NCBI GenBank assembly: GCA_026388185.1
Contig: JAPLKG010000017.1
Coordinates: forward strand, 222,081 to 286,080
Origin: Candidatus Eisenbacteria bacterium
GTDB lineage: Bacteria > Eisenbacteria > RBG-16-71-46 > JAFGJU01
DNA length: 64,000 nucleotides
Direction of reading: 5' to 3'
Of this stretch, positions 64,000-64,000 are shown one piece after another. The translations under genes were made by a program, and so were the position numbers. Under the pieces are notes generated by a model, which saw nothing but the letters and a program-made list of their open reading frames with translations, made no database searches and was not told the origin of the DNA. Position 1 is the first letter of the stretch, and each line of letters starts with the position of its first letter.

Positions 64000-64000
64000 T
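63826..64000. other. Probable chimeric or misassembled terminal segment
   Basis: The last ~175 bases translate, in the aminotransferase frame, into an unrelated Fn3-like segment ending GPWT exactly where the aminotransferase core should be. No other gene in the window resembles it. Confidence 0.6.

Overview
The window is a GC-rich (by eye, high 50s percent) bacterial chromosome segment, almost entirely transcribed from the minus strand. It looks like an uncultured Gram-negative of the FCB/candidate-phylum type (Eisenbacteria- or Latescibacteria-like). The reasons are a gingipain-family C25 protease and another secreted protein with type IX-type C-terminal beta domains, a GWxTD-domain lipoprotein, a TonB, a dockerin-like exported protein, a DUF3098-like membrane protein, and a eukaryote-type isoleucyl-tRNA synthetase alongside DksA and DivIVA. 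The taxon is inference from gene content; no 16S gene is present.

Layout, left to right. 1-9105: complex I operon (nuoA-B-C-D-H-I-J-K, an embedded zinc-ribbon/TPR gene, nuoL, nuoM cut by the window edge); nuoE, nuoF and nuoG are absent. 9171-16260: ptsN-like EIIA, a GWxTD/TPR lipoprotein, a TonB, a very large TPR-GAF-sigma54 activator and a small secreted protein, the last two behind a candidate sigma54 promoter. 16896-18260: a plus-strand diguanylate cyclase. 18307-25992: an exported-protein block (HEAT-cyclophilin fusion, C25 protease, SurA-like chaperone). 26100-28204: a string of hairpins, two small secreted proteins and tRNA-Val. 28208-39366: a long housekeeping operon (yggS, divIVA, yggU, pnp, ileS, dksA, lspA, rluD, rsbW-like, ruvX, mltG, larE, DUF3098-like).

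39523-49316: a potassium-transport island. It comprises a histidine kinase and sigma54 response regulator, a candidate sigma54 promoter, two 27-residue peptides (one is KdpF), kdpA, kdpB, kdpC, and a KdpD sensor domain fused to a universal-stress domain and a PTS EIIA domain instead of a kinase. 49544-52405: a large exported metallopeptidase-like/beta-propeller/barrel protein. 52701-53804: tmRNA plus tRNA-Lys, and divergently tRNA-Pro, -Arg, -His, -Arg. 53786-58647: rdgB, rph, murI, a GerMN protein, an amidase and smpB. 58863-63339: tRNA-Leu, a small lipoprotein, two secreted proteins and carbamate kinase. The last ~175 bases appear to be a chimeric join inside an aminotransferase gene.

Most noteworthy signals: the KdpD-USP-EIIA fusion with sigma54 control of kdp; a GxHH signature motif in IleRS; a shared C-terminal WGxIKxLxR tail on two secreted proteins; three contiguous perfect hairpins at 26103-26158; a 30-bp-period palindrome array upstream of the kdpD-like gene; and a perfect 22-bp direct repeat between divergent tRNA promoters. 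No CRISPR array, insertion sequence or intact phage is visible.
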